In this document: piece by piece, positions 25,124 to 33,666 of the stretch
Layout: every line of letters starts with the position of its first letter
Position numbering within the stretch: position 1 is the first letter of the stretch
Assembly (NCBI RefSeq): GCF_900129425.1
Contig: NZ_LT670817.1
Coordinates: forward strand, 8,088,001-8,152,000
Length of the DNA stretch: 64,000 nt
From: Bradyrhizobium erythrophlei
GTDB taxonomy: Bacteria; Pseudomonadota; Alphaproteobacteria; Rhizobiales; Xanthobacteraceae
Reading direction: 5' to 3'
The notes under the pieces: model-generated
Told to the model about the DNA's origin: nothing
Seen by the model: the letters and a program-made list of their open reading frames with translations, nothing else
Database searches by the model: none
Position numbers and translations under genes: made by a program

Positions 25124-25927
25124 TCAGGTCTTGGCCGCCGTCCAGTCGGCCGCGCGTTTTTCGGCGAACGAGGCGAGGCCTTCCGAGGCTTCCCTCGTCT
25201 GGCGCTTGGCCGCATGCATGCGGACCAGGCGCGCATAGGCCTCGTCGTCCGAGCTCATGCCGCCAAACGAGCTTTCCATCGCCAGCGTCTTGGTTTCGGC
25301 CAACGCATCCGGCGCGTTGGCCAGCAATTGCTCGACCACTTTTGCGCCTGATGTTTCCAGATCGGCCAGCGGCACCACCTCGTGCACGAGCCCGATGCGG
25401 CGCGCGTCCTGCGCGCCGAAGCGTTCTCCGGTCAGCGCATAGCGGCGGACCTGCCGGACGCCGATGGCATCGCACAATTGCGGGATGATGATCGCGGCGG
25501 TCAGCCCCCATCGCACTTCGGCGATCGAGAACACCGCATTGTCGGCCGCGATGACGACGTCGCAGGCGGCAATCACGCCGGTGCCGCCGCCGAAGCAGCC
25601 GCCTTGAACTAGCGCCACGGTCGGGATCGGCAGCCTGTTCAACCGCTGCACGGCTTCGAAGGTGGCTCGCGACACCGTCTCATTCTCGTCAGGCGATTGC
25701 GGCCTCACGGCATTGATCCACTTCAGGTCGGCGCCGGCCTGAAAATGCCTGCCATTGCCTTTCAGGACAACGACGCGAAGAAGAGGTTTCCTGCTCAGTT
25801 CGTCCATCGCCGAGAGCACGCCACCAATGAGTCCGGCATCATAGGCATTGTTGACCTCCGGACGGTTCAACGTGACCGTCGCAACCCCGCGTTCATCGAG
25901 GTCCCACAAAACCGGATTGGCAGGCAT
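25124..25927 (-). CDS. Enoyl-CoA hydratase/isomerase (methylglutaconyl-CoA hydratase-like)
   Basis: 267-residue crotonase-fold enzyme from ATG 25927. Oxyanion-hole segments are GRHFQAGADLKWIN and GGCFGGGTGVIAACDVVIA, followed by FSIAEVRWGLTAAIIIP. Hydration normally needs a second glutamate; here EVRWG provides one. Length and the CFGGG motif fit methylglutaconyl-CoA hydratase (leucine or terpene degradation) but do not prove the substrate. It stands alone on the - strand. Confidence 0.85.
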   Translation of the reverse strand: MPANPVLWDLDERGVATVTLNRPEVNNAYDAGLIGGVLSAMDELSRKPLLRVVVLKGNGRHFQAGADLKWINAVRPQSPDENETVSRATFEAVQRLNRLPIPTVALVQGGCFGGGTGVIAACDVVIAADNAVFSIAEVRWGLTAAIIIPQLCDAIGVRQVRRYALTGERFGAQDARRIGLVHEVVPLADLETSGAKVVEQLLANAPDALAETKTLAMESSFGGMSSDDEAYARLVRMHAAKRQTREASEGLASFAEKRAADWTAAKT

Positions 25928-25995
25928 CGGCGATCCCTTCGTTGAGCGGCGCCGCGTGAAAACGGCTTGAGGCATCGCCTCAAAAGGCGGCGCGG

Positions 25996-26316
25996 TTACT
26001 CCGCCGCGTCGAGGATCGTCTTGCCGAGCGTGTTGTCGACAATGACGGGCGTCTCGAAATAGCTGATCTCGGGCGCGGCGCCGTAACGCTCGGTGATCAT
26101 CTGGCGCCATTCGGCAGTGTAGACGCGCTCGGCGGCCTCGCGGCTCTGCCACAGATAGCAGCCTCCGCCGGTGCGGCCTTCGGCGTCGTACAGGTAATAT
26201 TTGCGAATAAGGCCGGCGAGGCCCTGGTATCTCGGCGCCGAGAGCTGGAACACCTCAGCCGCCTTCGCGGCATCGAAGGTTGCGGGCAGCTTGAAACGGA
26301 CAATGGCGGTAATCAT
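25996..26316 (-). CDS. Small dimeric alpha/beta-barrel (YdhR/ABM-like) protein
   Basis: 106 residues from ATG 26316 (MITAIVRFKLPATFDAAKAAEVFQ). The pattern strand-helix-strand with YYLYDAEGRTGGGCYLWQSREAAERVY and a C-terminal ISYFETPVIVDN strand resembles the ferredoxin-like fold of YdhR/antibiotic-biosynthesis-monooxygenase proteins. There are no cofactor motifs. It lies 68 bases upstream (by transcription) of the hydratase and may share its transcript. Role unknown. Confidence 0.75.
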   Translation of the reverse strand: MITAIVRFKLPATFDAAKAAEVFQLSAPRYQGLAGLIRKYYLYDAEGRTGGGCYLWQSREAAERVYTAEWRQMITERYGAAPEISYFETPVIVDNTLGKTILDAAE

Positions 26317-26386
26317 CGGCAAGATCCCGGCCCTCGCTTTGATGGTCGCTGATATTATAACTCTCTGCGCTATGGCTGTCATCCCG

Positions 26387-27037
26387 TCAGCCGGGCGGTG
26401 CATTCTCGGCGAAGCGCGACATCTGGGCGTCGAGCGCCTTTTTGAAGGCGGGGCGATCTTCGCACCGAAGGCGGTAGAACTCGAGCACCGGGCGGTCCGT
26501 TACCATTGTGGTGGTCCGCAGGATCCGCAGGACCGAGGTCATGAGCAAGTCCGCGGCGGTGAAGCGATGTTCGAGATAGTCTCGTCCGCTCAATTGGCTG
26601 CAAAGGCTATCCAACCTCTGTTCAACCAAACCGACGACGCCCTGCTTTAGAGGTGACTGTTCGGCGTCGGGCGTCCCGCTGACCGCATTGAGGAAAACGA
26701 TCGGCGGCTCGACGGTATTCAGCGCTGCGAACATCCAGGTCTTGGTTCGTGCGCGCGCGACCGGATCGGGGGGCATCAGCGACTCCGCCCGCTCGGCGAT
26801 GTGCAGCACGATCGCCCCGGACTCGAACAACTCGAGGCCGTTCTCCTCGTAACTGGGGACCTGGCCGAACGGCTGCAGGGCCCGGTAGCCGTCCGATTTT
26901 TGATCCGCAGGTCCGATCAGACGCTCCTCATAAGGGAGGCCCGCTTCTTCCAGCGCCCAGCGAACTCGGAGGTCGCGAACGAGGCCTTGCGCGAACGGCG
27001 GCACCCAGCGAAATGCGCTCACCTTGATCATGGTCAT
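26387..27037 (-). CDS. Glutathione S-transferase family protein
   Basis: 216 residues from ATG 27037. Thioredoxin-fold N-terminal domain with LQPFGQVPSYEENGLELFESGAIVLHIAE (cis-Pro and the Glu-Ser glutathione contact), and a helical C-terminal domain with the FTAADLLMTSVLR capping motif. The enzyme may conjugate or reduce an electrophile with glutathione. It follows the SRPBCC and ArsR genes on the same strand by 31 bases and may be co-transcribed with them. Confidence 0.9.
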   Translation of the reverse strand: MTMIKVSAFRWVPPFAQGLVRDLRVRWALEEAGLPYEERLIGPADQKSDGYRALQPFGQVPSYEENGLELFESGAIVLHIAERAESLMPPDPVARARTKTWMFAALNTVEPPIVFLNAVSGTPDAEQSPLKQGVVGLVEQRLDSLCSQLSGRDYLEHRFTAADLLMTSVLRILRTTTMVTDRPVLEFYRLRCEDRPAFKKALDAQMSRFAENAPPG

Positions 27038-27068
27038 CTTGTTATCCCTCGCTTGGATCCTTGCTGGC

Positions 27069-27527
27069 CTATCCGTGACTGGGGTCACCAGCCGCGAGAT
27101 GGCCGGCCAGCTTGTTCAGTGCGCTGTTCCAGCCCGTCCCGTGCGCGTCGCGGTTTTCAACCGTGCCAAGGCCCTCCTGACGCAGGGTCAGCTCGGTCTT
27201 TCCGCCGAGATCATTGAGCGTAATGGTGATGAGCGACTGCCGCTCCTCATCACCTTCCCAGCCCCAGGTGAAGGCGAAACTCCTGGGCGCCTCAATCATC
27301 TTGAAGACGCCGGCCACGGGGATCACGCGTCCGCCGGACATGCGCATGATCATGCGATAGCGGCCGCCGACGCGGGGCTCGAACAGCGGAAGCTCGCAAT
27401 GCGCGCCTTCGGGTCCGATCCAGGCCTGCCATTCCTCCCCGGTCAGCCAGGCGTCGAAGACGCGCGCCGGCGGCGCGTCGAAGATGCGCGTAATCTGCAG
27501 CACCGTATCTTCCGCCGTCACGGTCAT
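27069..27527 (-). CDS. SRPBCC (AHSA1-like) domain protein
   Basis: 152-residue START/AHSA1-fold protein: ITRIFDAPPARVFDAWLTGEEWQAWIGPEG at the N-terminus, GGRYRMIMRMSGG and FTWGWEGDEERQSLITITL, ending in the helix GTGWNSALNKLAGHL. It is a typical partner of a two-gene ArsR-AHSA1 module. The start overlaps the ArsR stop (ATGA). Ligand unknown. Confidence 0.9.
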   Translation of the reverse strand: MTVTAEDTVLQITRIFDAPPARVFDAWLTGEEWQAWIGPEGAHCELPLFEPRVGGRYRMIMRMSGGRVIPVAGVFKMIEAPRSFAFTWGWEGDEERQSLITITLNDLGGKTELTLRQEGLGTVENRDAHGTGWNSALNKLAGHLAAGDPSHG

Positions 27528-27853
27528 GGCTTTTTTCCCTTTGCTGGCTTTTTCAAGTGGGCGTCGAGGCGGTCGAAGCTTCCGCTCCAGAAGCGGCGGT
27601 GAAAATCAATCCACTCCCCCGCGCTGGCGAGCGCTTCGGGATTGAGGCGGCACCGGCGATGCTTGCCTTGCCGCTCATTCGAGATGAGCGAGGCTTCCTC
27701 CAGCACCTTCAGATGCCGCGAGATTGCGGGCGGCGAGATATCGAACGGTTCTGCGAGTTGCCCGACGGTTGCTTCCCCCTGCGCGAGGCGGGCGAGAATA
27801 GCCCGACGAGTGGGGTCTGCGAGGGCTGAAAAAGTGCGGTCCAGGGTAATCAT
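27524..27853 (-). CDS. ArsR-family winged-helix repressor
   Basis: 109 residues: TFSALADPTRRAILARLAQGEATVGQLAEPFDISPPAISRHLKVLEEASLI is the complete ArsR helix-turn-helix, followed by the wing RQGKHRRCRLNPEAL. Metal-binding cysteines of ArsR/SmtB are absent, so it belongs to the non-metal group paired with SRPBCC proteins. An ACTTA-N5-TAAGT inverted repeat just upstream (27873-27887) is a candidate self-operator. Confidence 0.9.
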   Translation of the reverse strand: MITLDRTFSALADPTRRAILARLAQGEATVGQLAEPFDISPPAISRHLKVLEEASLISNERQGKHRRCRLNPEALASAGEWIDFHRRFWSGSFDRLDAHLKKPAKGKKP

Positions 27854-28204
27854 TTCACGAGTACGTTAATTCACTTATCAGTTAAGTCAAGTGCAAAGTA
27901 CGTTCCCACCGCGTCACCATCGCTTGAACATTTGTGCGGTCCCGCAACTCAGCGTGTACGACCCAGCGAAGTGCGACCGCCGACAAGCCCTGTCAGCCGA
28001 CTTGCTGTTCGCGTCCCGAACAACCCATCCTCCCGCGCGGGAGAAAGTCCGCGTGCGCAAGGCGCCCGTGGGCTTTTTCGTTGCCTGGCACGATGTGAGC
28101 TACCCCGCAATTGGTGCCCCAATCGTGTGATTGCATTCGGGCGTCGCGGTGTCGCCCGCAAGCGTAGACTCGCAAAATAGTTGGTTTCGAAAGATTAGTG
28201 GATT
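27854..28204. other. Gene-free stretch between ArsR and PilZ genes
   Basis: About 350 bases without a convincing gene. Near 27873-27887 is the candidate ArsR operator (ACTTA-N5-TAAGT on the - strand). GTACGT occurs twice, at about 27862 and 27899. Around 28058-28080 the sequence GCGCCCGTGGGCTTTTT looks like a short terminator. Small frames here are high-Arg shadows. Confidence 0.4.
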
Positions 28205-28900
28205 GTGAAAACTTTGGTGTTTAGATGTGGCTTTACACCGGGCTGTGAGCGCTCCTCAATGCGGCTAGGTTTAAGAGCGGCACCAGCTTCGACCAGCGGC
28301 AAAACTGCGCCGGGCGAGGAAAGCCGCGTCATCACAGCCAAATACAATATTGCCGACCGGCATGATCTTCGGACCGGTTCACGATTGTTCTTCGCCTGTC
28401 GCGTCGAACATCTCACTGACATGGAAATGACGCTTTCGGTTCCGGTAACGGGCGAGATCGGGGATGCGGTGTTTGTCCAGGTAAAAGCGCTGGGCGACAT
28501 AAAAGGCTCGGTTGTGAAGCGAACCCGTACCGGTTTTGTCATGAGCATCTCTGCAACCCAAGCCGAGCGTGCCAGGCTCAAAGTAAAAATAGACTGGTTC
28601 GAGAAAATTAGAGCGCGCAAGGCCGTCAACAAGAGACTACACGACCGCTTCACGCCCACCAATCCGCACTCTACACTCATCTTCGGCGATGGAAGCACAC
28701 TGCGGTGCTTTGTCGTCGACATGTCGGCTTCGGGCGCCGCGGTATCAGCCAACGTAAGGCTCGAAGCCGGAACGCCGCTCGCGCTTGGCAAAGTCGTGGG
28801 AAGAGTGGTGCGTCACCTGCCGAACGGTTTTGCAATAAGGTTCGTCAGTGCGGTCAACGTCGGAGTCCTTGAGGACCTGCTGATAAAACCCTCGATCTGA
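28205..28900 (+). CDS. PilZ-domain c-di-GMP-binding protein
   Basis: 231 residues from GTG 28205; an ATG at 28259 is an alternative and neither has a strong ribosome site. The N-terminal half (about 45-140) looks like a YcgR-type or PilZ-like beta domain. The C-terminal PilZ domain carries both c-di-GMP motifs: RLHDR (RxxxR) and DMSASGAAV (D/N-x-S-x-x-G). Ligand binding is therefore likely. It has no membrane segment or output domain. It opens a block rich in c-di-GMP and two-component genes. Confidence 0.82.
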   Translation: MKTLVFRCGFTPGCERSSMRLGLRAAPASTSGKTAPGEESRVITAKYNIADRHDLRTGSRLFFACRVEHLTDMEMTLSVPVTGEIGDAVFVQVKALGDIKGSVVKRTRTGFVMSISATQAERARLKVKIDWFEKIRARKAVNKRLHDRFTPTNPHSTLIFGDGSTLRCFVVDMSASGAAVSANVRLEAGTPLALGKVVGRVVRHLPNGFAIRFVSAVNVGVLEDLLIKPSI

Positions 28901-29100
28901 TTTTTTTCGGAGTTTTTTGGAAGCGGCGGCAAACCAGCCGGCTCATCCGTCATAACGACGGGCTGCAGATCACGACTGGCTCCTGCCTACCCCTCGTCAC
29001 GGGCAAATCCAGAAAGCCAGCGGCCCGGCCCACAGGCTGACCAGGCGCCCGGGATCTGTCGAAGGCGGCGAGGACTGCCGCCGTCGATCGCAAGTGCTCG

Positions 29101-29844
29101 CTAGGCTGCCATAACCGGCATGGCCTGTTCGGTAGCCGGCGCCGTCTCAACGGCCTTCGGAAGCGGGCGCGGCTTGATCAGAAACAGCGTCGAGCGGAAC
29201 CCGACCTGCAGATAGGCGAAGCTCAGCAGGGACAGGTAAAGAGACTTGCGCGGCATGCGCTGGACCTTGACGACCTCGAGCCCGTGAGCGGCGGCAAGCT
29301 TCTTGACCAGTCCGCCGAACCAACCTGGATATTGGACGAGCAGGCGGCCGTCCTTCTCAAGGTAATCGCGCGCTTGCGCGAAGAGAACCGGAAGATATCT
29401 CGTCGAGGTGGCGAACTGTGCCTCGTTATCTTCGAAATCCGCCTCGATATAGGGTGGATTTGCGAGGATAAGATTGAACCTGCCGCTGACATTGGCGAAC
29501 ATGTCGCTCGGCAGGACAGTGACGTTTTCCCGTCCAAAAAGCCGACAATTTTCCTTGGTATTGGCAATGGCAGCCGGACTGATGTCCACCGCCAGAACTT
29601 CCCGCGCCACGCCGGCAGCAAACACCGCGCACACGCCGCTTCCGCAGCCGAGATCGAGCACCCGGTCGCCCTCGTGGCAATATTCCACGCAAGACTGCTC
29701 GTTTTCGAGCGGCTTGTAGACGCCGGGGAAAATGACGAGGGTTTTCTCCTCCAACGTGATGGAGGGCCACAACACATTCAGTTGCCGAACATGCCAATAC
29801 CAGTAGGTCATGAATCCGCGTTTAAAAAGCGCCCAAGGGTTCAT
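29101..29844 (-). CDS. SAM-dependent methyltransferase with NPPY motif (HemK/PrmC-like)
   Basis: 247 residues from ATG 29844, chosen because GGAGG at 29850-29854 is spaced five bases from it. Motif I VLDLGCGSGVCAVFAAG and VDISPAAIANTKENC bind SAM. LILANPPYIEADF is the NPPY motif of glutamine, adenine or other N-methyltransferases. The N-terminal FKRGFMTYWYWHVRQLNV helix and the hydrophobic C-terminal section are unlike PrmC, so the substrate is not protein release factor by default. It stands alone in the signalling block. Confidence 0.82.
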   Translation of the reverse strand: MNPWALFKRGFMTYWYWHVRQLNVLWPSITLEEKTLVIFPGVYKPLENEQSCVEYCHEGDRVLDLGCGSGVCAVFAAGVAREVLAVDISPAAIANTKENCRLFGRENVTVLPSDMFANVSGRFNLILANPPYIEADFEDNEAQFATSTRYLPVLFAQARDYLEKDGRLLVQYPGWFGGLVKKLAAAHGLEVVKVQRMPRKSLYLSLLSFAYLQVGFRSTLFLIKPRPLPKAVETAPATEQAMPVMAA

Positions 29845-30078
29845 CATATCCTCCAACTTGTCGATATGTTCCTCTGATGTGCATATACCGCACGAAAGTT
29901 AAGAAAGCGGCTTCCCGTCCCGGGATGCTCATTCGCAAATTGTCAACAGGCGACTGAAAGCCCGATCGCGCTGTTGGCGGACGCTTCAAGTTGGCCTGGT
30001 TTTCTTTTTGTCATTCTCTCAATGCGGCCGGCAAGATGAGTTCGCTATCTCGAACTCCGCCCGCGAGCTACCCAGTCC

Positions 30079-32007
30079 TTACGATCTTGTCGACTCCGTT
30101 TGAGCCAATCGCTGGGCACCGAGTCTTCCAAGCAGCGGGGCGATCTCGCTGGGCGGCAATGGCTCGCTATACAAATATCCCTGGACTTCAGTGCAGCCCT
30201 CCTGATTGAGGCAGCTCCTTTGGTCTTCTGTTTCGACCCCCTCAGCGGTAGTCGTTATTCCAAAACTCGAACCAAGTCCCACAATGGCGCGCACGATCGC
30301 CAGGCTCTTTTCGTCCGCGAGCAGATCCTTGACGAACGACTGGTCGATTTTTAGCTTGTCGAAGCTGAAGCTGCGCAGGTAGCCGATGCTGGAATAGCCG
30401 GTGCCGAAATCGTCCAGCGAAATCCGGACGCCAAGCTCGTGCAATTGTTCGAGTATCCTGACGTTGTGATCGGATCCTTCAAGCAAGATCGATTCGGTGA
30501 TTTCCAGCTCGAGGCGAGATGCCGGCAAACCCGACGACGCGAGTGCATTCATTACGGTCGATACCAGATCGCCCTTCGCGAACTGCACTGCCGACAAGTT
30601 GACCGAAACGGAAATATCTTCCGGCCAGCCCATCGCATCGGAGCATGCTTCTCGGAGCGCCCACTCGCCGAGCCGCACGATCAAGCCGGTCTCTTCCGCC
30701 AACGAAATGAATTCGGTCGGCGATACCACGCCACGCGCGGGGTGCTGCCAACGCATCAACGCTTCGAAAGCCGTCACTTTCTGCGTCTGCAAATTGACAA
30801 GCGGTTGGTAATAGAGTCGGAATTCGTTTTGGACAATCCCGTTCCGCATCTCTCGTTCGAGAGCGCTTCGCGCCTGAACGGCCGCATCCATTTCAGAGTC
30901 GAACATGCGATAGTTGCCGGGGCCCGCGGCTTTGGCGCCGTACATCGCGATATCGGCGCTCTTCAGAAAGCCCTCCGCGTTCATGCTTCCAGCGTCTGCA
31001 ACGGCAACCCCGACACTGGCGCTGACCGTGACATCGTATCCCTCGATGGTGCACGGTTGGCCGACAACCTCGATAAGGTTCTTCGCGAGCGCGATCGCGG
31101 CTGAAGGCTGTTCTGCGGAGATTTGAAGAATTGCGAATTCATCGCCGCCGAGCCGCGCTATGCGGCCATTTACGGGCAAAATGTCACGAATCCGATTTGC
31201 AATTGACTTTAAAAGCAGGTCACCGATCGAATGGCCCAGGGTGTCGTTGACTCCCTTGAAGCCATCCAGGTCCACAAACAGAACCGCGACAGGCTTCGAT
31301 GCTCCCAGAACATCCTTGAGGACGTCTTCAAGCTGCTCCTTGAACAGAAGGCGGTTGCCGAGACCGGTGAGGGAGTCGTGATAGGCAAGATGGAGGGATC
31401 GCGCATCCGATTCCTCGCGAACGGCCATTTCCGCTCTCAGCTTCTGGTAGAGTCCCAACAGAAGCGCGGTGCGGTCGGCAACATTCTTTTCGAGACCGTC
31501 ATTCGCCCTGGATAGCGCCTCGTTGGCTGCCACCACTTGCAGTTCTGCCCGCCTGCGCCCGATCTGGGTGTTGGCACGCGCCAGCGCGACGGCAAAGTCA
31601 ACGGGCTTGGTGACGTAGTCGTTCGCTCCGAGTCCAAGCGACTCGACGATGTTTTCGCTTTCGGACTTTGCCGTCACCATGATCACAGGAAGCACCGAAG
31701 CCGACTTCCGACTGCGAATCCGCTTGAGGGTTTCTATTCCGTCGATCCCGGGCATCATCACGTCGAGAAGGACCAGGTCGAATTCCTGACGATCGATCAG
31801 CTCGAGGGCCTTCAGCCCGCTATCCGCCTCGACAACTTCAAAGCCGTGACGCTGAAAGCGCCGCAGCAGGATGATCCGATTGTCGGAGATATCATCGACG
31901 ATCAGAAGGCGAGGAGGCGCCGCCGTATTATTCTCGACAGCACCGGATCCGTGATCTTCGGGCCGCAAGATGGTGACGCGTTCGGATTGGAGATTTAACG
32001 AGGACAT
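30079..32007 (-). CDS. Response regulator with GGDEF and EAL domains
   Basis: 642-residue cytosolic protein joining phosphotransfer to c-di-GMP turnover. The receiver domain lies at 32-150 (DD38-39, phospho-acceptor D82 in LLDVMMPG, K134). A short coiled coil spans 155-200. The GGDEF domain spans about 203-370 with intact RLGGDEF (287-291), and the EAL domain runs from about 385 with E415 in EALMRW, DDFGTGYSS and AEGVET. Both output active sites look intact. The start is 12 bases from the stop of the kinase encoded just upstream (by transcription), so kinase and regulator form one operon and a probable phosphorelay pair. Confidence 0.93.
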   Translation of the reverse strand: MSSLNLQSERVTILRPEDHGSGAVENNTAAPPRLLIVDDISDNRIILLRRFQRHGFEVVEADSGLKALELIDRQEFDLVLLDVMMPGIDGIETLKRIRSRKSASVLPVIMVTAKSESENIVESLGLGANDYVTKPVDFAVALARANTQIGRRRAELQVVAANEALSRANDGLEKNVADRTALLLGLYQKLRAEMAVREESDARSLHLAYHDSLTGLGNRLLFKEQLEDVLKDVLGASKPVAVLFVDLDGFKGVNDTLGHSIGDLLLKSIANRIRDILPVNGRIARLGGDEFAILQISAEQPSAAIALAKNLIEVVGQPCTIEGYDVTVSASVGVAVADAGSMNAEGFLKSADIAMYGAKAAGPGNYRMFDSEMDAAVQARSALEREMRNGIVQNEFRLYYQPLVNLQTQKVTAFEALMRWQHPARGVVSPTEFISLAEETGLIVRLGEWALREACSDAMGWPEDISVSVNLSAVQFAKGDLVSTVMNALASSGLPASRLELEITESILLEGSDHNVRILEQLHELGVRISLDDFGTGYSSIGYLRSFSFDKLKIDQSFVKDLLADEKSLAIVRAIVGLGSSFGITTTAEGVETEDQRSCLNQEGCTEVQGYLYSEPLPPSEIAPLLGRLGAQRLAQTESTRS

Positions 32008-32018
32008 CGGTTTATCCT

Positions 32019-33446
32019 TCAGACCGCAGTTGCGAATTCGGGAGCAGCTAGCGGGATGCTTCTCTCTTCAGTGAGGGTCTCCTCATTCATCCAGGCGAGC
32101 ACCCGGATCGTAAAGCACGAACCTCGACCAATCTCGCTCGTGGCGGTGATGCCGCCCCCCATCAGTCCACATATCCTTTGGCTCAACGCCAGCCCAAGTC
32201 CCGTTCCGCCATATTTTGTGGAAGTCGTGCGATTGGCCTGGCCAAAATTCTGGAACAGGTTTGAAAGGTCCGATCTGGTAATGCCGATCCCGGTATCCTG
32301 GACCTGGATCTCGATCCAGTCCCCCGCCGGGCTTCTTCGGCGATACGCCGATAGCGTGATCGTTCCGCCTTCGGTAAACTTCGCGGCGTTGCTCAGCAAA
32401 TTCAGAGTCGCCTGGCGCAACTTGGTCGCATCGGTCGAAACAGTTCCGAGATCGTCGGCACATCTCACGACGAGCTTGTTGCCATTTTTTGACACCATCG
32501 GCTCAACGTTGGCAACGATCCCGCGTATTGTCTCGGGGAGATCGAATTGTTCGATTTTCAGTTCGATGGAATTCGACTCGATCTTGGAGAGATCGAGCAC
32601 GTCGGTAACGAGGGACAACAGATGCTGCCCCGCGGAATTTATGCGCCGGAGATCGGCCTTCCTGGTCTCGCCCTTTCCCTCGAACTCGGCGTTTTCAAGC
32701 AGAATTTCGCTAAATCCAATGACCGCATTGAGAGGGGTACGCAGTTCGTGACTCATTTTGGCGAGGAAGATTGACTTGGTGCGATTGGCGACGTCCGCCA
32801 TGTCCTTGGCTTCGCGAAGACGGAGCGCCGTTTCGCGATGACTTTCGGTTTCGCGCTCAATCTCGGAACTCATCGACATCATGTTGGCGTAGTAGATGGC
32901 CATCCAGGACATGTAGATTGTCGCCGACAGGATCGAGATCCAGCCGACGGTTGCAAGATCCTCCTTTGAAACAAGTTCCGGGAATCCCCACAGCGAATGG
33001 GCGGCGCAAAACCCGAGGATGTTGAAGACGAACAATGCGACGACGAGGGACGGAGACTTGGAAAGATAGAAGAAGCCAAGCAGGAGGCTGACAATCAGCC
33101 ACGGCAGGAACGGCGAACTCACTCCGCCATAAAAATAAGCGCCAAACAGCGAGGTGAAGGCCAGGAGCTCAACAGTGACGACCGCCGTCCGCTGCAGATT
33201 GCCGGTCCATTTGTAGACGAAAGGCAATGTCCAGAACAGCCATATGCAGACTATCACCGTCCAGCAGGCGATCCCCGGATCAGGATCGGATAAATAGAGG
33301 AACACGCTGATGGACTGCGACAGCAGCGGCCCGGCGAGATGCGTAAATACGAAATTTCTTGCGAGGTTTAACTCCGAACGCTCCGACTTTGCCGCGTCGG
33401 GGATGAACCAGTCGATTATCCGGAGCGAAAAATTTAAAATCCACAT
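32019..33446 (-). CDS. Membrane histidine kinase 1 (six-helix sensor, HisKA-HATPase)
   Basis: 475 residues. The N-terminal membrane sensor at about 30-190 has six hydrophobic helices and short loops, including HLAGP, DPDPG and YFYGGVSSP. A short coiled coil at about 192-225 leads to the HisKA domain with H233 in KMSHELRTPLNAVIGF, and an HATPase domain with DTGIGI and KYGGTGLGLALSQRI. No receiver is attached. Its sensor is clearly related to that of the divergent kinase at 33667, so the two are paralogues. Operon with the REC-GGDEF-EAL gene. Stimulus probably a membrane-soluble or small molecule (inferred). Confidence 0.92.
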   Translation of the reverse strand: MWILNFSLRIIDWFIPDAAKSERSELNLARNFVFTHLAGPLLSQSISVFLYLSDPDPGIACWTVIVCIWLFWTLPFVYKWTGNLQRTAVVTVELLAFTSLFGAYFYGGVSSPFLPWLIVSLLLGFFYLSKSPSLVVALFVFNILGFCAAHSLWGFPELVSKEDLATVGWISILSATIYMSWMAIYYANMMSMSSEIERETESHRETALRLREAKDMADVANRTKSIFLAKMSHELRTPLNAVIGFSEILLENAEFEGKGETRKADLRRINSAGQHLLSLVTDVLDLSKIESNSIELKIEQFDLPETIRGIVANVEPMVSKNGNKLVVRCADDLGTVSTDATKLRQATLNLLSNAAKFTEGGTITLSAYRRRSPAGDWIEIQVQDTGIGITRSDLSNLFQNFGQANRTTSTKYGGTGLGLALSQRICGLMGGGITATSEIGRGSCFTIRVLAWMNEETLTEERSIPLAAPEFATAV

Positions 33447-33666
33447 TTGCCCGCAATCCTCAGCAGCCCTCTCAGGCAGAGCCTACGGCAGTGCTTTTAA
33501 TTATCCGTTTACGGACGTGTGCAGCGATTAACACGACTTTAAAGGGAAACTGCTAACGGATAACCGGTGCCGGAATGGCGCCGCTTCACTATTTCTACGC
33601 ACTCAATATTTCCACGCGCTCGGTTGCTGGATTTATCAAGGCCCTCGCAGAAGGCGGCACGGTTCC

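Noticed and set aside
25996..27853. Mobile element or insertion sequence
   Set aside because: No transposase or terminal repeats; genes are ordinary GST, SRPBCC and ArsR.
28040..28085. Possible small RNA or tRNA-like hairpins around GCGCCCGTGGGCTTTTT
   Set aside because: Stem is only four pairs with a two-base loop and no cloverleaf; treated as a weak terminator at most.
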